Shown here: positions 15,435-23,904 of the stretch, piece after piece
Layout: each line of letters begins with the position of its first letter
Numbering within the stretch: the stretch's first letter is position 1
DNA from: JAFLUQ01 sp964551215
GTDB taxonomy: Bacteria; Bacillota; Clostridia; UMGS1883
Length of the DNA stretch: 64,000 nucleotides
Reading direction: 5' to 3'
NCBI GenBank assembly: GCA_964551215.1
Contig: CAZKBV010000001.1
Location: 1-64,000 of the forward strand
The notes under the pieces: model-generated
What the model was told of the DNA's origin: nothing
Database searches by the model: none
The model's input: only the letters and a program-made list of their open reading frames with translations
Translations under genes and position numbers: made by a program

Positions 15435-16886
15435 TTATACGTTCTCTTGCATACGTATAAGACTTGTTGCGCCGTAGATATTTTTCTCCATTGCTTCACG
15501 GCCATACTTATCGACCTCGTTCTTGTTCTTCTCGCCGTGAGTGAGACAGCCTGCGCCGCCGATGCATCCGTTGTGACACGCCATACCCTCAATGAGATTA
15601 TTGGGCAGAGCCTTTTTGCTGGCGCGCATAAGAGCCATGCGGCACTCGTCAATACCGTTCGCGGCAATGGGCTTATACTCGAAGCTGTCTAAGCCGTGTT
15701 CCTTAATTGCCTGCGCAACCGCGTCGGCAACGCCGCCGCTGCGGGCAAATATACGGCCATAGTAGGAAGCGTTATCCAAAACGTCCTCCTCCATAGAGGT
15801 TATGTCCAAGTTGCGGCTGTCAAACAAGGCCTGAAGCTCCTCAAAGGTAAGGGCAACATCCACATATTGGGGAATGATGTCACGCACCTCGGCTTTCTTC
15901 GCCGTGCACGGGCCTATAAAGATTACCTTACACTCCGGATCGACGGACTTAATGTATTTGGATATCTCCCCCATGGGAGAAAGATTGTGAGAAATATGGT
16001 CAACCAAGGTGGGGAACTGCTTATGAATATAATCCACAAAGGCAGGGCAGCAGCTTGTCGTAAGGAAGCCCTTTTCCCCTACCTTTTCCACAAGCTCCCT
16101 GCTTTCCAGATAGGCTGTCATGTCCGCGCCAAGAGCGGCCTCGACAACGCTGAAGAAGCCCAGAGCCTTAATGCCGGAAATTACCTGACCCAGCTTCGCG
16201 TATGTAAACTGTCCGGCTATTGAAGGAGCGACAACGGCGTAAACCTTATACTTTTCGTTGTTTTCGCTGTTTTTCAGAATGTTTATGGCGTCCACAATGA
16301 AGCTCTTGTCCATAATTGCGCCGAAGGGACACATATAGGAGCAGGCCCCGCAGGAAATGCACTTGTCGTTGTTAATCTTTGCGGCCTTATCCTCGTCCAT
16401 GGTAATGGCGTTGGGCTTGCAGGCGTTTACGCAGGGGCGCTTATGGTTCGTGATGGCGCTGTAGGGGCAGGCCTCGGCGCACTTGCCGCACTCTACGCAT
16501 TTTTCCTTGTCGATGACGGCGCGCTTGTTTTTATCAAACCTGATGGCGTCCCGGCGGCAGGCGTCCTGACAGCGGTGAGCGAGACACCCCCGGCAGCTTT
16601 CCGTTACGCTGTAGCCCCCAAGCGGACACTCGTCGCAGGCGATTTTAATTACCTCAATTATGTTGGGATTTTTGTCGTCGCCGCCCATAGCTATATTTAT
16701 TCTCTCGTTTACAATGGCCTTTTCCTTGTAAACACAGCAGCGCATTGTGCCTTCCTTGCCGTCTACGATAATATCCGGAATTTCGGCATAGGCGCGGTTA
16801 AGTCTGTCCTCCCAAGCGTACCGGGCAACCTCTCGGAGAACCTTATATTTAAGGTACTGCACTTGAGTATCAAATTTCTTTATCAT
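15435..16886 (-). CDS. [FeFe] hydrogenase, group B-like, cysteine-rich
   Basis: 483 residues. H-cluster motifs are all present: TSCCP (Cys279/280), GPCTAKK (Cys327) and GMACHNGCIGG (Cys437, Cys441). The N-terminal half has many Fe-S cysteines: CDEC (84-87), C98/C101/C106/C110, and ferredoxin clusters at 130-140 with 152/156 and at 176-186. Motif wording fits group B hydrogenases rather than bifurcating group A. Reduces protons with ferredoxin, or oxidises H2, in the cytosol. Last gene of a run with a SpoIIE-type phosphatase and a sensory hydrogenase; group B physiology is poorly known. Confidence 0.9.
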   Translation of the reverse strand: MIKKFDTQVQYLKYKVLREVARYAWEDRLNRAYAEIPDIIVDGKEGTMRCCVYKEKAIVNERINIAMGGDDKNPNIIEVIKIACDECPLGGYSVTESCRGCLAHRCQDACRRDAIRFDKNKRAVIDKEKCVECGKCAEACPYSAITNHKRPCVNACKPNAITMDEDKAAKINNDKCISCGACSYMCPFGAIMDKSFIVDAINILKNSENNEKYKVYAVVAPSIAGQFTYAKLGQVISGIKALGFFSVVEAALGADMTAYLESRELVEKVGEKGFLTTSCCPAFVDYIHKQFPTLVDHISHNLSPMGEISKYIKSVDPECKVIFIGPCTAKKAEVRDIIPQYVDVALTFEELQALFDSRNLDITSMEEDVLDNASYYGRIFARSGGVADAVAQAIKEHGLDSFEYKPIAANGIDECRMALMRASKKALPNNLIEGMACHNGCIGGAGCLTHGEKNKNEVDKYGREAMEKNIYGATSLIRMQENV

Positions 16887-16928
16887 TGTTTCTCCTCCTT
16901 TAATATAATTTTTAATATAATTTTCGCT

Positions 16929-18101
16929 CTAAAAACAGCTTACCTTTATGGCCTTTCCCATTTTCTTAAGACATTCCGCCAAATCCTCAATCAGCCGTAT
17001 CTTAATGGAAAAGGTTATTGGCAGATCGGGGTTTTGATGCGCGGGATTTATCGCCCGACCCACATAGAAATTTATGTCGGTGGCCTCCTCGAAAAGCAGA
17101 CGGGCAATCCGGCTTGCGGCGTCTTTCTTACAGCCCCACTTCTCGTAAAGGCTGTTATCCTCCAGATAGTTGCGGGCGTATTCCAAAACCTTGCTTATGG
17201 TGATAACGCCCTCGGTAACAAGGTCTACGCCATCAATTTTGGCCGCCGGAGGAACCTCCGGGTCAAGATATTCCAGTCCGGCCTGTACCTCCTTGCCAAG
17301 ATACTTGGCCGCAAGGGACGAGGTGGTTCCGCCGCAGACAATGTGGCGCCCTTCCTTGGAAAAGAACAGAGCCATCATCTTGTTTACGTCCGCCGGATCT
17401 CTCGGAGGACCCATAAGCAGGTTACAGGGCTTGCGGCTTCGGAGCTTAATAACGGAAATTGTGGTGTCGTCTCCCGGCTCCCCGCCGTACAGTGCGTTAC
17501 ACTGGTTCACGATAAGGGTGGAGATGCTCTTTGCCGAAAGCTCACTGTCGTAGTTTGCCTCGATGAAATCCACTATGTTCTCTCTTTGCCATCCGAAGTT
17601 CATGGTAACGCCGACTCCGGCATAAACGGCTCCGTCCGACATGGCTATGAACACGTCGTCAAGCTGCAATTTTACCTTGGATTCGTATATGGTCTTTCCC
17701 TCAACGATTTTCTTCTGCATGGGATAGTCGTAATGGACGCCGTCGCGCAGAAGGATTACGTGAGGATTGTCGTACTGAATTATTTCCGCCTCGGTGTTAT
17801 CGTTAATTTTTACTATAGTAAAGGTGGAGTAGGCCACTCCCCTTTTGCTGCACACGGGCAGAGTCGCGGCAATGGTGGTAACGCAGTCCTCAAGAGTCAT
17901 ATTGTTGGCCATCATGGTGGAAATAATTTTACTTGTAAGGGTGGAAAGGATATTCGCCTTTACCCCGCTGCCCAAGCCGTCGGCCAGCACCATTATTATT
18001 GAATTGTCGTCACGGCGGACACATTCCACTCTGTCGCCGCAGAGCTGCTCTCCAACGTGATTTATGCTTGTATATCCGAAATCTACGCAAAGGCTATTCA
18101 T
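16929..18101 (-). CDS. SpoIIE-type PP2C serine/threonine phosphatase
   Basis: 390 residues. The PP2C-like SpoIIE domain spans about 1-220: DFGYTSINHVGEQLCGD, LADGLGSGVKA, MSDGAVYAGVG and GDDTTISVI supply the conserved aspartates for metal binding. The remaining 170 residues are an unrecognised C-terminal domain. It overlaps the upstream PAS-hydrogenase gene by 8 bases, so the sensor and the phosphatase are probably made together; dephosphorylation of an unknown partner is the likely signalling output. Confidence 0.88.
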   Translation of the reverse strand: MNSLCVDFGYTSINHVGEQLCGDRVECVRRDDNSIIMVLADGLGSGVKANILSTLTSKIISTMMANNMTLEDCVTTIAATLPVCSKRGVAYSTFTIVKINDNTEAEIIQYDNPHVILLRDGVHYDYPMQKKIVEGKTIYESKVKLQLDDVFIAMSDGAVYAGVGVTMNFGWQRENIVDFIEANYDSELSAKSISTLIVNQCNALYGGEPGDDTTISVIKLRSRKPCNLLMGPPRDPADVNKMMALFFSKEGRHIVCGGTTSSLAAKYLGKEVQAGLEYLDPEVPPAAKIDGVDLVTEGVITISKVLEYARNYLEDNSLYEKWGCKKDAASRIARLLFEEATDINFYVGRAINPAHQNPDLPITFSIKIRLIEDLAECLKKMGKAIKVSCF

Positions 18102-19767
18102 CTAACAACGACTCCTTAAGTTTAGTCAAGGCAATCTTGGTTTCCGCCGTTGTTTCGCCCAAAAGAGAGGCAATCTCCTGAACAACTCTCATCTGCTTTT
18201 CAACTACCTTATCGGTAATTTCAACGGCCTGCTTGCGGCGGACATCTATTGACGCGTTTATAGATTCCCTTTCGGTGACGTCCTTCATTATGCTTATTAC
18301 AATGCGGTATTTTTTGTCGTAGATTATGGTTTCCTCGACATATCTTTTATACTCCGCAAGGTACTTTTTCTTTTCGTACACATTTTCCCCGTTGGCAATT
18401 ACGTTTACGTAGTCAACAGGGTCAAGCACTCTCACTACCGGCGAATCCAAAACATCGCCGCTGTTGCGCACGTTAAGTATACCGCACGCCGCCCCGTTGA
18501 TGCTCTGTATTTCAAGGGATTCGTTGAGAACGATAATCCCGTTGGGTGTATTTTTGATGATAGTGTCGGAAAAGCTTTCCGCTTTTTCCATAAGATACGG
18601 CAGGCACATGGTAATTTCCGCCTTGCCCTGTATAACGGCGATAGCCTTTTCCCGGCACGTGTTGTAGCCGCAGCTTCCGCAGTTAAGCTCATGCTCGGGA
18701 GAGGTTTTGCCCATCTTTCTGAGTACCTCGGCAATAGCCTCGCTGCCGGGCATGGACTGTTTCTTGCCCTCGTAGGCAAAGCTTTTCCCGTTGTCTCCGT
18801 TAGGGCGGCCTTCAAGGCTGAAATCATCCCGTCCGGCAAAACGGTTTACCTTCGCGTTTCCGGAAACAAGGGAATTTCGTTCCATGACGGGGCCGTTTAC
18901 GCAGCTCCCGTGGCAGATGGACATTTCAATGAACACGTTACCGAGCTTATTTTCTTCAATGTCCTTAAGAGCGTTTACGCAGGCGTCCGCGCCGTCCACC
19001 GCCATGTAGGAATAGCTGTCCTCCCGAAGATACATTGTGCGCAGTATTCCGCCGGAGACGGGGAAAAGCCTTGCCCTTCCGGGAGCGCTGTCGTCGGGAA
19101 CGTCCGTAAGGACGATTTTTTCCTCAGCCATCCATTCGGAAAGCTCCTCGTATGTAAGCACGCAGTCTACGGCGTTCTTCGCCACGGTTTCGGCTTCGTG
19201 CTTCTTTGAAATACAGGGGCCGATAAACACCGTGTAGCAGTTCGGATTTTCAGCCTTCAGCAGCTCACAGTGGGCGTGCATGGGGCTTTTTACCTTCGCG
19301 AGGCACCCTATGAGGGAGGGGTAATATTTTTGGATAAGAGTGTTTACACTGTGACAGCAGGTGGTTATTATAACGCTCTGCTTTCCTTCGGCAACAATCC
19401 TTTCGTATTCCTTTTTAACGATGGTGGCGCCGATGGCGGTTTCCTCAACATCCGCGAATCCAAGAGCCATAATGGCGTTTTTCATTGCGGCAAAGCTAAT
19501 TCCGTTGTAATTTGCCACAAAGGACGGCGCAACGGAAGCAACCACCCTTTTGCCGGCCTTCATTGCGGCCTTTACCTTAGCAACGTCGTTTCTGATTTTC
19601 TTTGCGTTGTTGGGACAGACAACATGGCACTGTCCGCAGAGGATACATTCGTCCTCAAGAATATGAGCCTGACCGCTGTCAAACTTTATTGATTTAACGG
19701 GACAGGCGCGGTTGCATTTATAGCAGTTTTTGCAGTTGGCTTCCTTCAGTTCAAGACATCCGGCCAT
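18094..19767 (-). CDS. Sensory [FeFe] hydrogenase with PAS domain (HydS-like, group C)
   Basis: 557 residues. Two [4Fe-4S] motifs at 12-22 and 41-51; H-cluster domain with TTCCH (Cys137/138), GPCISKK (Cys185) and SICHGSC (Cys285, Cys289); a further Fe-S domain CGSCGYNTC (363-371, plus Cys388); a PAS domain at about 395-500; and a C-terminal helix. This is the layout of group C hydrogenases, proposed H2 sensors that regulate catalytic hydrogenases. No kinase or cyclase output domain is attached; the overlapping SpoIIE phosphatase is the obvious output. Confidence 0.9.
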   Translation of the reverse strand: MAGCLELKEANCKNCYKCNRACPVKSIKFDSGQAHILEDECILCGQCHVVCPNNAKKIRNDVAKVKAAMKAGKRVVASVAPSFVANYNGISFAAMKNAIMALGFADVEETAIGATIVKKEYERIVAEGKQSVIITTCCHSVNTLIQKYYPSLIGCLAKVKSPMHAHCELLKAENPNCYTVFIGPCISKKHEAETVAKNAVDCVLTYEELSEWMAEEKIVLTDVPDDSAPGRARLFPVSGGILRTMYLREDSYSYMAVDGADACVNALKDIEENKLGNVFIEMSICHGSCVNGPVMERNSLVSGNAKVNRFAGRDDFSLEGRPNGDNGKSFAYEGKKQSMPGSEAIAEVLRKMGKTSPEHELNCGSCGYNTCREKAIAVIQGKAEITMCLPYLMEKAESFSDTIIKNTPNGIIVLNESLEIQSINGAACGILNVRNSGDVLDSPVVRVLDPVDYVNVIANGENVYEKKKYLAEYKRYVEETIIYDKKYRIVISIMKDVTERESINASIDVRRKQAVEITDKVVEKQMRVVQEIASLLGETTAETKIALTKLKESLLDE

Positions 19768-19827
19768 ATTATTCCCTCCTCTTTTATGTATTACTTCGCC
19801 AAGATAAGCATAGGGCGGATAAACAGC

Positions 19828-20067
19828 TTACACTCTGGGGAGAATTTCGTTATTGAAAAAGCTTTCGCAGCTTTCGGGAGTAAGGGAGAAAAACGTTCCG
19901 TCCAGCTTTGTACATACGCCCTGCTCGCACTTACCCATGCAGAACACGCCCTCAAGAGTGAGTTTATCGCCGATATTATGCTCGGCAATGAGTCTCTGCA
20001 TAGTTTCAACAATGGCCTTTGAGCCTTTAAGATGGCATGAGCTTCCGATACAGATTGACATTTTCAC
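19828..20067 (-). CDS. Thioredoxin-like [2Fe-2S] ferredoxin
   Basis: 79 residues with the Cys pattern CIGSSC and CMGKC, as in the NuoE/HydC-type thioredoxin-fold ferredoxin domain. Small stand-alone forms accompany [FeFe] hydrogenases. It precedes the sensory hydrogenase by 60 bases. The start is a GTG at 20067 with AGGAAAG 9 bases upstream; an ATG 6 bases later is also possible. Probably carries electrons for or to the neighbouring hydrogenases. Confidence 0.85.
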   Translation of the reverse strand: MKMSICIGSSCHLKGSKAIVETMQRLIAEHNIGDKLTLEGVFCMGKCEQGVCTKLDGTFFSLTPESCESFFNNEILPRV

Positions 20068-20173
20068 AGTTAATCACTTTCCTTTTCTTGTTTTTTTCAC
20101 TGAGGCATTGCGCCTTTACGGGTGACTTTGACGGGAAAAGGCGGCTCCCATCCGCACGCAGGTTATACGCGGC

Positions 20174-20219
20174 GGACGGCAGACCCCGAAGCTCTTTTCC
20201 GTTCGGGGCTTTGCCGTCC
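20174..20219. other. Long intercistronic hairpin
   Basis: GGACGGC pairs with GCCGTCC and CCCCGAA with TTCGGGG around a short loop. No T-tract follows on the minus strand, so it is not a classical terminator. It separates adhE-kinase from the hydrogenase genes and may set a differential mRNA boundary. Confidence 0.55.
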
Positions 20220-20230
20220 TTATCGCAAGC

Positions 20231-21001
20231 TTATTGATAGTCAACCACGTCTACCCACGAAAGAAGAAATTCTCTTTCCTCGGGTTTGCCCTTTACGCTT
20301 TGAGAGGCGGCCACAATCGGCATCCACTTCTGAACATACTGCTTGGCGGTGTCGCTCTTTTTGCAGAAAAGATTGAGGTACTTTTCAGCCAGTTCCCTTT
20401 TGCCCTCCAAGCAGAACAGCAGATAGGTTCTGGCCGCGTCCGCCGCGGCATTGCCCTGAGTCACATGAGCCCAGTCGATTATGTGGGGAGTTCCGTCGGG
20501 TGAAATTATTATATTGGAAGGGTTAAAGTCTCCGTGGCATATTTTATTGTGCTTGGGCATACTTTCCAGACGGGTATGCAGGTCGTATCTGGTGGTGGCG
20601 TCCAAGTTCGCTTCGGAAATTTTCCCGTTCATTTTATCCTTCAGCTTATTGAGTATGGGGCATTTATGTCTGTGAATATCAAGCTGAATGTCCACAAAAA
20701 GCTCAAGATATTCGTCTGTCATATCCGGGTTTTCATCCATGAGCTTAGAAAGGGTTTTCCCTTCGATATAATCCGTAATTATAGCCCACTTTCCCTCCAC
20801 CTGTGTTACGGCTTTAAGGGCGGGACACTTTATGCCCGTGCCTTCTATTTTTGCCAGATTCAAGGCCTCGTTAAGGATATCCGCCTTGGAAAAGCTTTCG
20901 TCGAAAACCTTTACCGACAGATTCTGCTTAACGTCACGGTACACCGTTTTATTGGTACGCACGGCAATAACCTTGCTGAGATCCAAATTGTTCAAATTCA
21001 T
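20231..21001 (-). CDS. APH/choline-kinase-fold phosphotransferase
   Basis: 256 residues. The catalytic loop HGDFNPSNIII and the metal-binding IDWAH (DFG equivalent) are intact; the N-lobe lysine region is SVKVFDESF. The fold is shared by aminoglycoside, choline and some protein kinases, so a drug-resistance call would be unsupported. It lies 19 bases after adhE and ahead of the hydrogen-sensing genes, so a kinase partner for the SpoIIE-type phosphatase is an attractive but unproven idea. Confidence 0.8.
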   Translation of the reverse strand: MNLNNLDLSKVIAVRTNKTVYRDVKQNLSVKVFDESFSKADILNEALNLAKIEGTGIKCPALKAVTQVEGKWAIITDYIEGKTLSKLMDENPDMTDEYLELFVDIQLDIHRHKCPILNKLKDKMNGKISEANLDATTRYDLHTRLESMPKHNKICHGDFNPSNIIISPDGTPHIIDWAHVTQGNAAADAARTYLLFCLEGKRELAEKYLNLFCKKSDTAKQYVQKWMPIVAASQSVKGKPEEREFLLSWVDVVDYQ

Positions 21002-21020
21002 TCTTATTCCCTCCTTTTAA

Positions 21021-23627
21021 TCACTTTCCGTAATATGCTTTAAGATACATATCCTTTATTTCGCTTACAAGAGGATAACGGGGATTTGCTCCGGTGCATT
21101 GGTCGTCAAAGGCGGCTTCGGACATTTCGTCCAAGGTTTCAAGGAAGACCTTTTCGTCTACGCCGTAATCCCGTATAGTTTCTTTAATGCCGATTTTTTC
21201 CTTAAGCTCATGAAGCTTTGCGATGAGCTTCTCCAGCTTTTCCTCGTCGGTTTCGCCGCCCAGCCCCAGACTGTCGGCAATTTCGCCGTAGCGGTGAAGT
21301 GTATGGGGGTATTGATACTGAGGGAAGGTACCCATCTTCGCGGGAACCTCGGCGGCGTTATAGCGCAGAACGTACTCTATAAGCAGGGCATTTGCCACGC
21401 CGTGAGCAATATGGTGGTACGCTCCAAGCTTGTGAGCCATAGAGTGGCACACGCCCAAAAACGCGTTGGCAAAGGCCATTCCGGCCATAGTAGCCGCGTT
21501 TGCCATTTTCTCTCTTGCCTCAGGATCCTTTTCGCCTCCGTCGCAGCATCTGGGCAGATATTCAAATATAAGCTTGATAGCTTGAAGAGCCAGCCCGTCC
21601 GTAAAATCCGTAGCCATAACGGAAGCATAGGCCTCCAAAGCATGAGTCATAGCGTCAATGCCCGAAGCGGATGTCAGGCCCTTAGGCATATTCATCATTA
21701 AGTCGGCGTCCACAATCGCCATATTGGGCATAAGCTCATAGTCCGCAAGAGGATATTTAAGCCCTGTGCTTTCGTCTGTAATAACCGCAAAGGGAGTAAC
21801 CTCAGAGCCTGTTCCGGCGGAGGTGGGAATAGCGATAAAATAGGCCTTTTCCCCCATTTTTGGGAAAGCGTAGGCGCGCTTGCGGATATCCATAAACCGC
21901 ATTGCCATATCGTTAAAGCTTACCTCCGGATGCTCGTAAAGCACCCACATTATCTTGGCCGCATCCATTGCGGAGCCGCCGCCCACGGCAATGATAACAT
22001 CCGGCTCAAAGGAAGCCATCGCCTTTGCTCCGGCCTTTGCGCTGGCAAGGGACGGGTCAGGCTCAACATCAAAGAACACGGTGTAATCTATATTCATTTC
22101 ATTGAGCTTTTCGGTCACCGTTTTTGTGTAGCCGTTTTTATACAAGAATGAGTCGGTTACAATAAAGGCTCTTTTTTTATCCGTTACGCTTTTAAGCTCA
22201 CTGAGAGCCACGGGAATACATCCCTTTTTTATATATACCTTTTCCGGCGCCCTAAACCAAAGCATATTTTCTCTCCTTTCGGCAACGGTTTTTATATTCA
22301 GCAGATTTTTAACTCCCACGTTTTCCGAGACGGAGTTTCCGCCCCACGAGCCGCAGCCCAAGGTAAGGGAGGGCGTAAGCCGGAAATTGTACAAATCGCC
22401 TATTCCTCCGTGAGAAGCGGGAGTGTTTATAATAATGCGGCAGGTTTTCATTCTTTCCATATGACGGGCCATTTTTTCCTTTTCCGTAACGGTATTGCAA
22501 TAGAGGGACGATGTGTGGCCGTAGCCGCCGTCGGCAATCAGCCTTTCGGCCTTGTTAAGGGCGTCGTCAAAGTCCTCCGCCTTATACATAGCCAGCACGG
22601 GCGAAAGCTTTTCGTGGGCAAATTCCTCGCTTATGTCCACGCTTTCCACTTCGCCGATAAGAATCTTTGTCTCCTCGGGAACCGAAACCCCCGCAAGAGA
22701 AGCGATTTTTGCCGCTTTCTGCCCTACGATTTTAGCGTTGAGGGCGCCGTTTATAATTATGGTTTTTCTGACCTTTTCCGTTTCTTCGCTGTTTAAGAAA
22801 TAACAGCCCCGCTTGGCGAATTCCGCCTTTACGGCATCGTAAACTCCCTTCAAAACTATAACGCTCTGCTCCGAGGCGCAAATCATGCCGTTATCAAAGG
22901 TTTTGGAATGAATGACGGAATTTACGGCAAGCTTTATATCCGCGCTGTCGTCGATAATGGCCGGAGTGTTGCCCGCGCCTACGCCCAGCGCCGGTTTGCC
23001 GGAGGAATACGCCGCCTTCACCATGCCCGGGCCTCCCGTAGCCAGAATTATATCCGCTTCTCTCATCAGTATATTTGTCATTTCCAACGAAGGAACGTCT
23101 ATCCAGCCGATTATATTTTCGGGGGCGCCGGCCTTAACCGCCGCTTCAAGCACCACTTTTGCCGCCGCAATTGTGCAGCCCTTGGCTCTCGGATGAGGGC
23201 TGATGATAATACCGTTTCTGGTTTTAAGAGCTATCAGTGTTTTAAATATAGCCGTAGAGGTGGGATTGGTCGTAGGAATAACGGCGGCGATTACGCCTAT
23301 CGGCTCGGCCACCTTTTTTATGCCGTAAACCTCGTCTGTTTCGATTACGCCGCAGGTCTTTGTGTTCTTATAGGCGTTATAAATATACTCGGAGGCATAG
23401 TGGTTTTTAATGACCTTATCCTCCATAACACCCATGCCCGTTTCCTCAACGGCCTGTTTTGCCAGAGGGATTCTCATACTGTTGGCCGCCAAAGCCGCCG
23501 CTCGGAAAATTTCGTCCACCTTTTCCTGAGAGAAAGCCGCAAACTCCCGCTGAGCCGAACGAACCCGCTTCAAAAGCTCCTCCAGGGCCTCCGGACTGTC
23601 AACAACGCCGGTTTTTTCGATACTCAT
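21021..23627 (-). CDS. adhE: Bifunctional acetaldehyde-CoA/alcohol dehydrogenase
   Basis: 868 residues, the standard AdhE length. N-terminal CoA-acylating aldehyde dehydrogenase (1-440) with the catalytic Cys in GMICASEQ; C-terminal iron alcohol dehydrogenase (455-868) with GGGSAMDAAK and the metal site CHSMAHKLGAYHHIAHG. Reduces acetyl-CoA through acetaldehyde to ethanol, using two NADH and polymerising into spirosomes. Its promoter carries a Rex-like operator upstream, consistent with NADH/NAD+ control. Confidence 0.97.
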   Translation of the reverse strand: MSIEKTGVVDSPEALEELLKRVRSAQREFAAFSQEKVDEIFRAAALAANSMRIPLAKQAVEETGMGVMEDKVIKNHYASEYIYNAYKNTKTCGVIETDEVYGIKKVAEPIGVIAAVIPTTNPTSTAIFKTLIALKTRNGIIISPHPRAKGCTIAAAKVVLEAAVKAGAPENIIGWIDVPSLEMTNILMREADIILATGGPGMVKAAYSSGKPALGVGAGNTPAIIDDSADIKLAVNSVIHSKTFDNGMICASEQSVIVLKGVYDAVKAEFAKRGCYFLNSEETEKVRKTIIINGALNAKIVGQKAAKIASLAGVSVPEETKILIGEVESVDISEEFAHEKLSPVLAMYKAEDFDDALNKAERLIADGGYGHTSSLYCNTVTEKEKMARHMERMKTCRIIINTPASHGGIGDLYNFRLTPSLTLGCGSWGGNSVSENVGVKNLLNIKTVAERRENMLWFRAPEKVYIKKGCIPVALSELKSVTDKKRAFIVTDSFLYKNGYTKTVTEKLNEMNIDYTVFFDVEPDPSLASAKAGAKAMASFEPDVIIAVGGGSAMDAAKIMWVLYEHPEVSFNDMAMRFMDIRKRAYAFPKMGEKAYFIAIPTSAGTGSEVTPFAVITDESTGLKYPLADYELMPNMAIVDADLMMNMPKGLTSASGIDAMTHALEAYASVMATDFTDGLALQAIKLIFEYLPRCCDGGEKDPEAREKMANAATMAGMAFANAFLGVCHSMAHKLGAYHHIAHGVANALLIEYVLRYNAAEVPAKMGTFPQYQYPHTLHRYGEIADSLGLGGETDEEKLEKLIAKLHELKEKIGIKETIRDYGVDEKVFLETLDEMSEAAFDDQCTGANPRYPLVSEIKDMYLKAYYGK

Positions 23628-23727
23628 ACTTATCCTCCATTTCTTAGCAAAAAATAAAATTATTCATAAGAAGCGCCGCCGAAAGCTGTTTTTGACAAAC
23701 TGAAATTTCATAGACGCCCTTACTTTT

Positions 23728-23756
23728 ATTTTAAAACATTTCATATAAAAAGTCAA
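23728..23756 (-). promoter_or_regulatory. SigA-type promoter of adhE
   Basis: Minus strand TTGACT (23756-23751), 17-base spacer, TAAAAT (23733-23728). Confidence 0.75.
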
Positions 23757-23787
23757 CAAATTATTAACTAAATTTGCCGTTAGAATA

Positions 23788-23805
23788 TTGTTATTTTTTT
23801 AACAA
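23788..23805 (-). promoter_or_regulatory. Rex-like operator upstream of adhE
   Basis: TTGTTATTTTTTTAACAA agrees with the Rex consensus TTGTTAANNNNTTAACAA at 13 of 14 defined positions. Rex represses fermentation genes until NADH rises. The site is about 30 bases upstream of the -35 box rather than over it, which is less usual for direct repression. Confidence 0.6.
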
Positions 23806-23811
23806 TATGCA

Positions 23812-23858
23812 TTAAAAAAATTTTTCGGCCTCCGAACCCGTTTCGGAGCGTTTAAGCC
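23812..23858 (-). terminator. Probable terminator after the S41 protease gene
   Basis: On the minus strand CTCCGAA/TTCGGAG inside CGGC/GCCG is followed by A5T7. It lies between the S41 gene and the adhE promoter. Confidence 0.6.
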
Positions 23859-23904
23859 GCCCCGAAACAAGACGCAAAGCTATATTCCCCTATTTTAAGG
23901 AATA

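Noticed and set aside
16443..18002. 519-residue plus-strand frame
   Set aside because: Antisense shadow spanning hydA and the SpoIIE-type phosphatase, both with clear motifs on the minus strand.
20231..21001. Aminoglycoside resistance gene
   Set aside because: The APH fold is shared by many kinases, and the context (adhE, hydrogenases) gives no support for drug modification.
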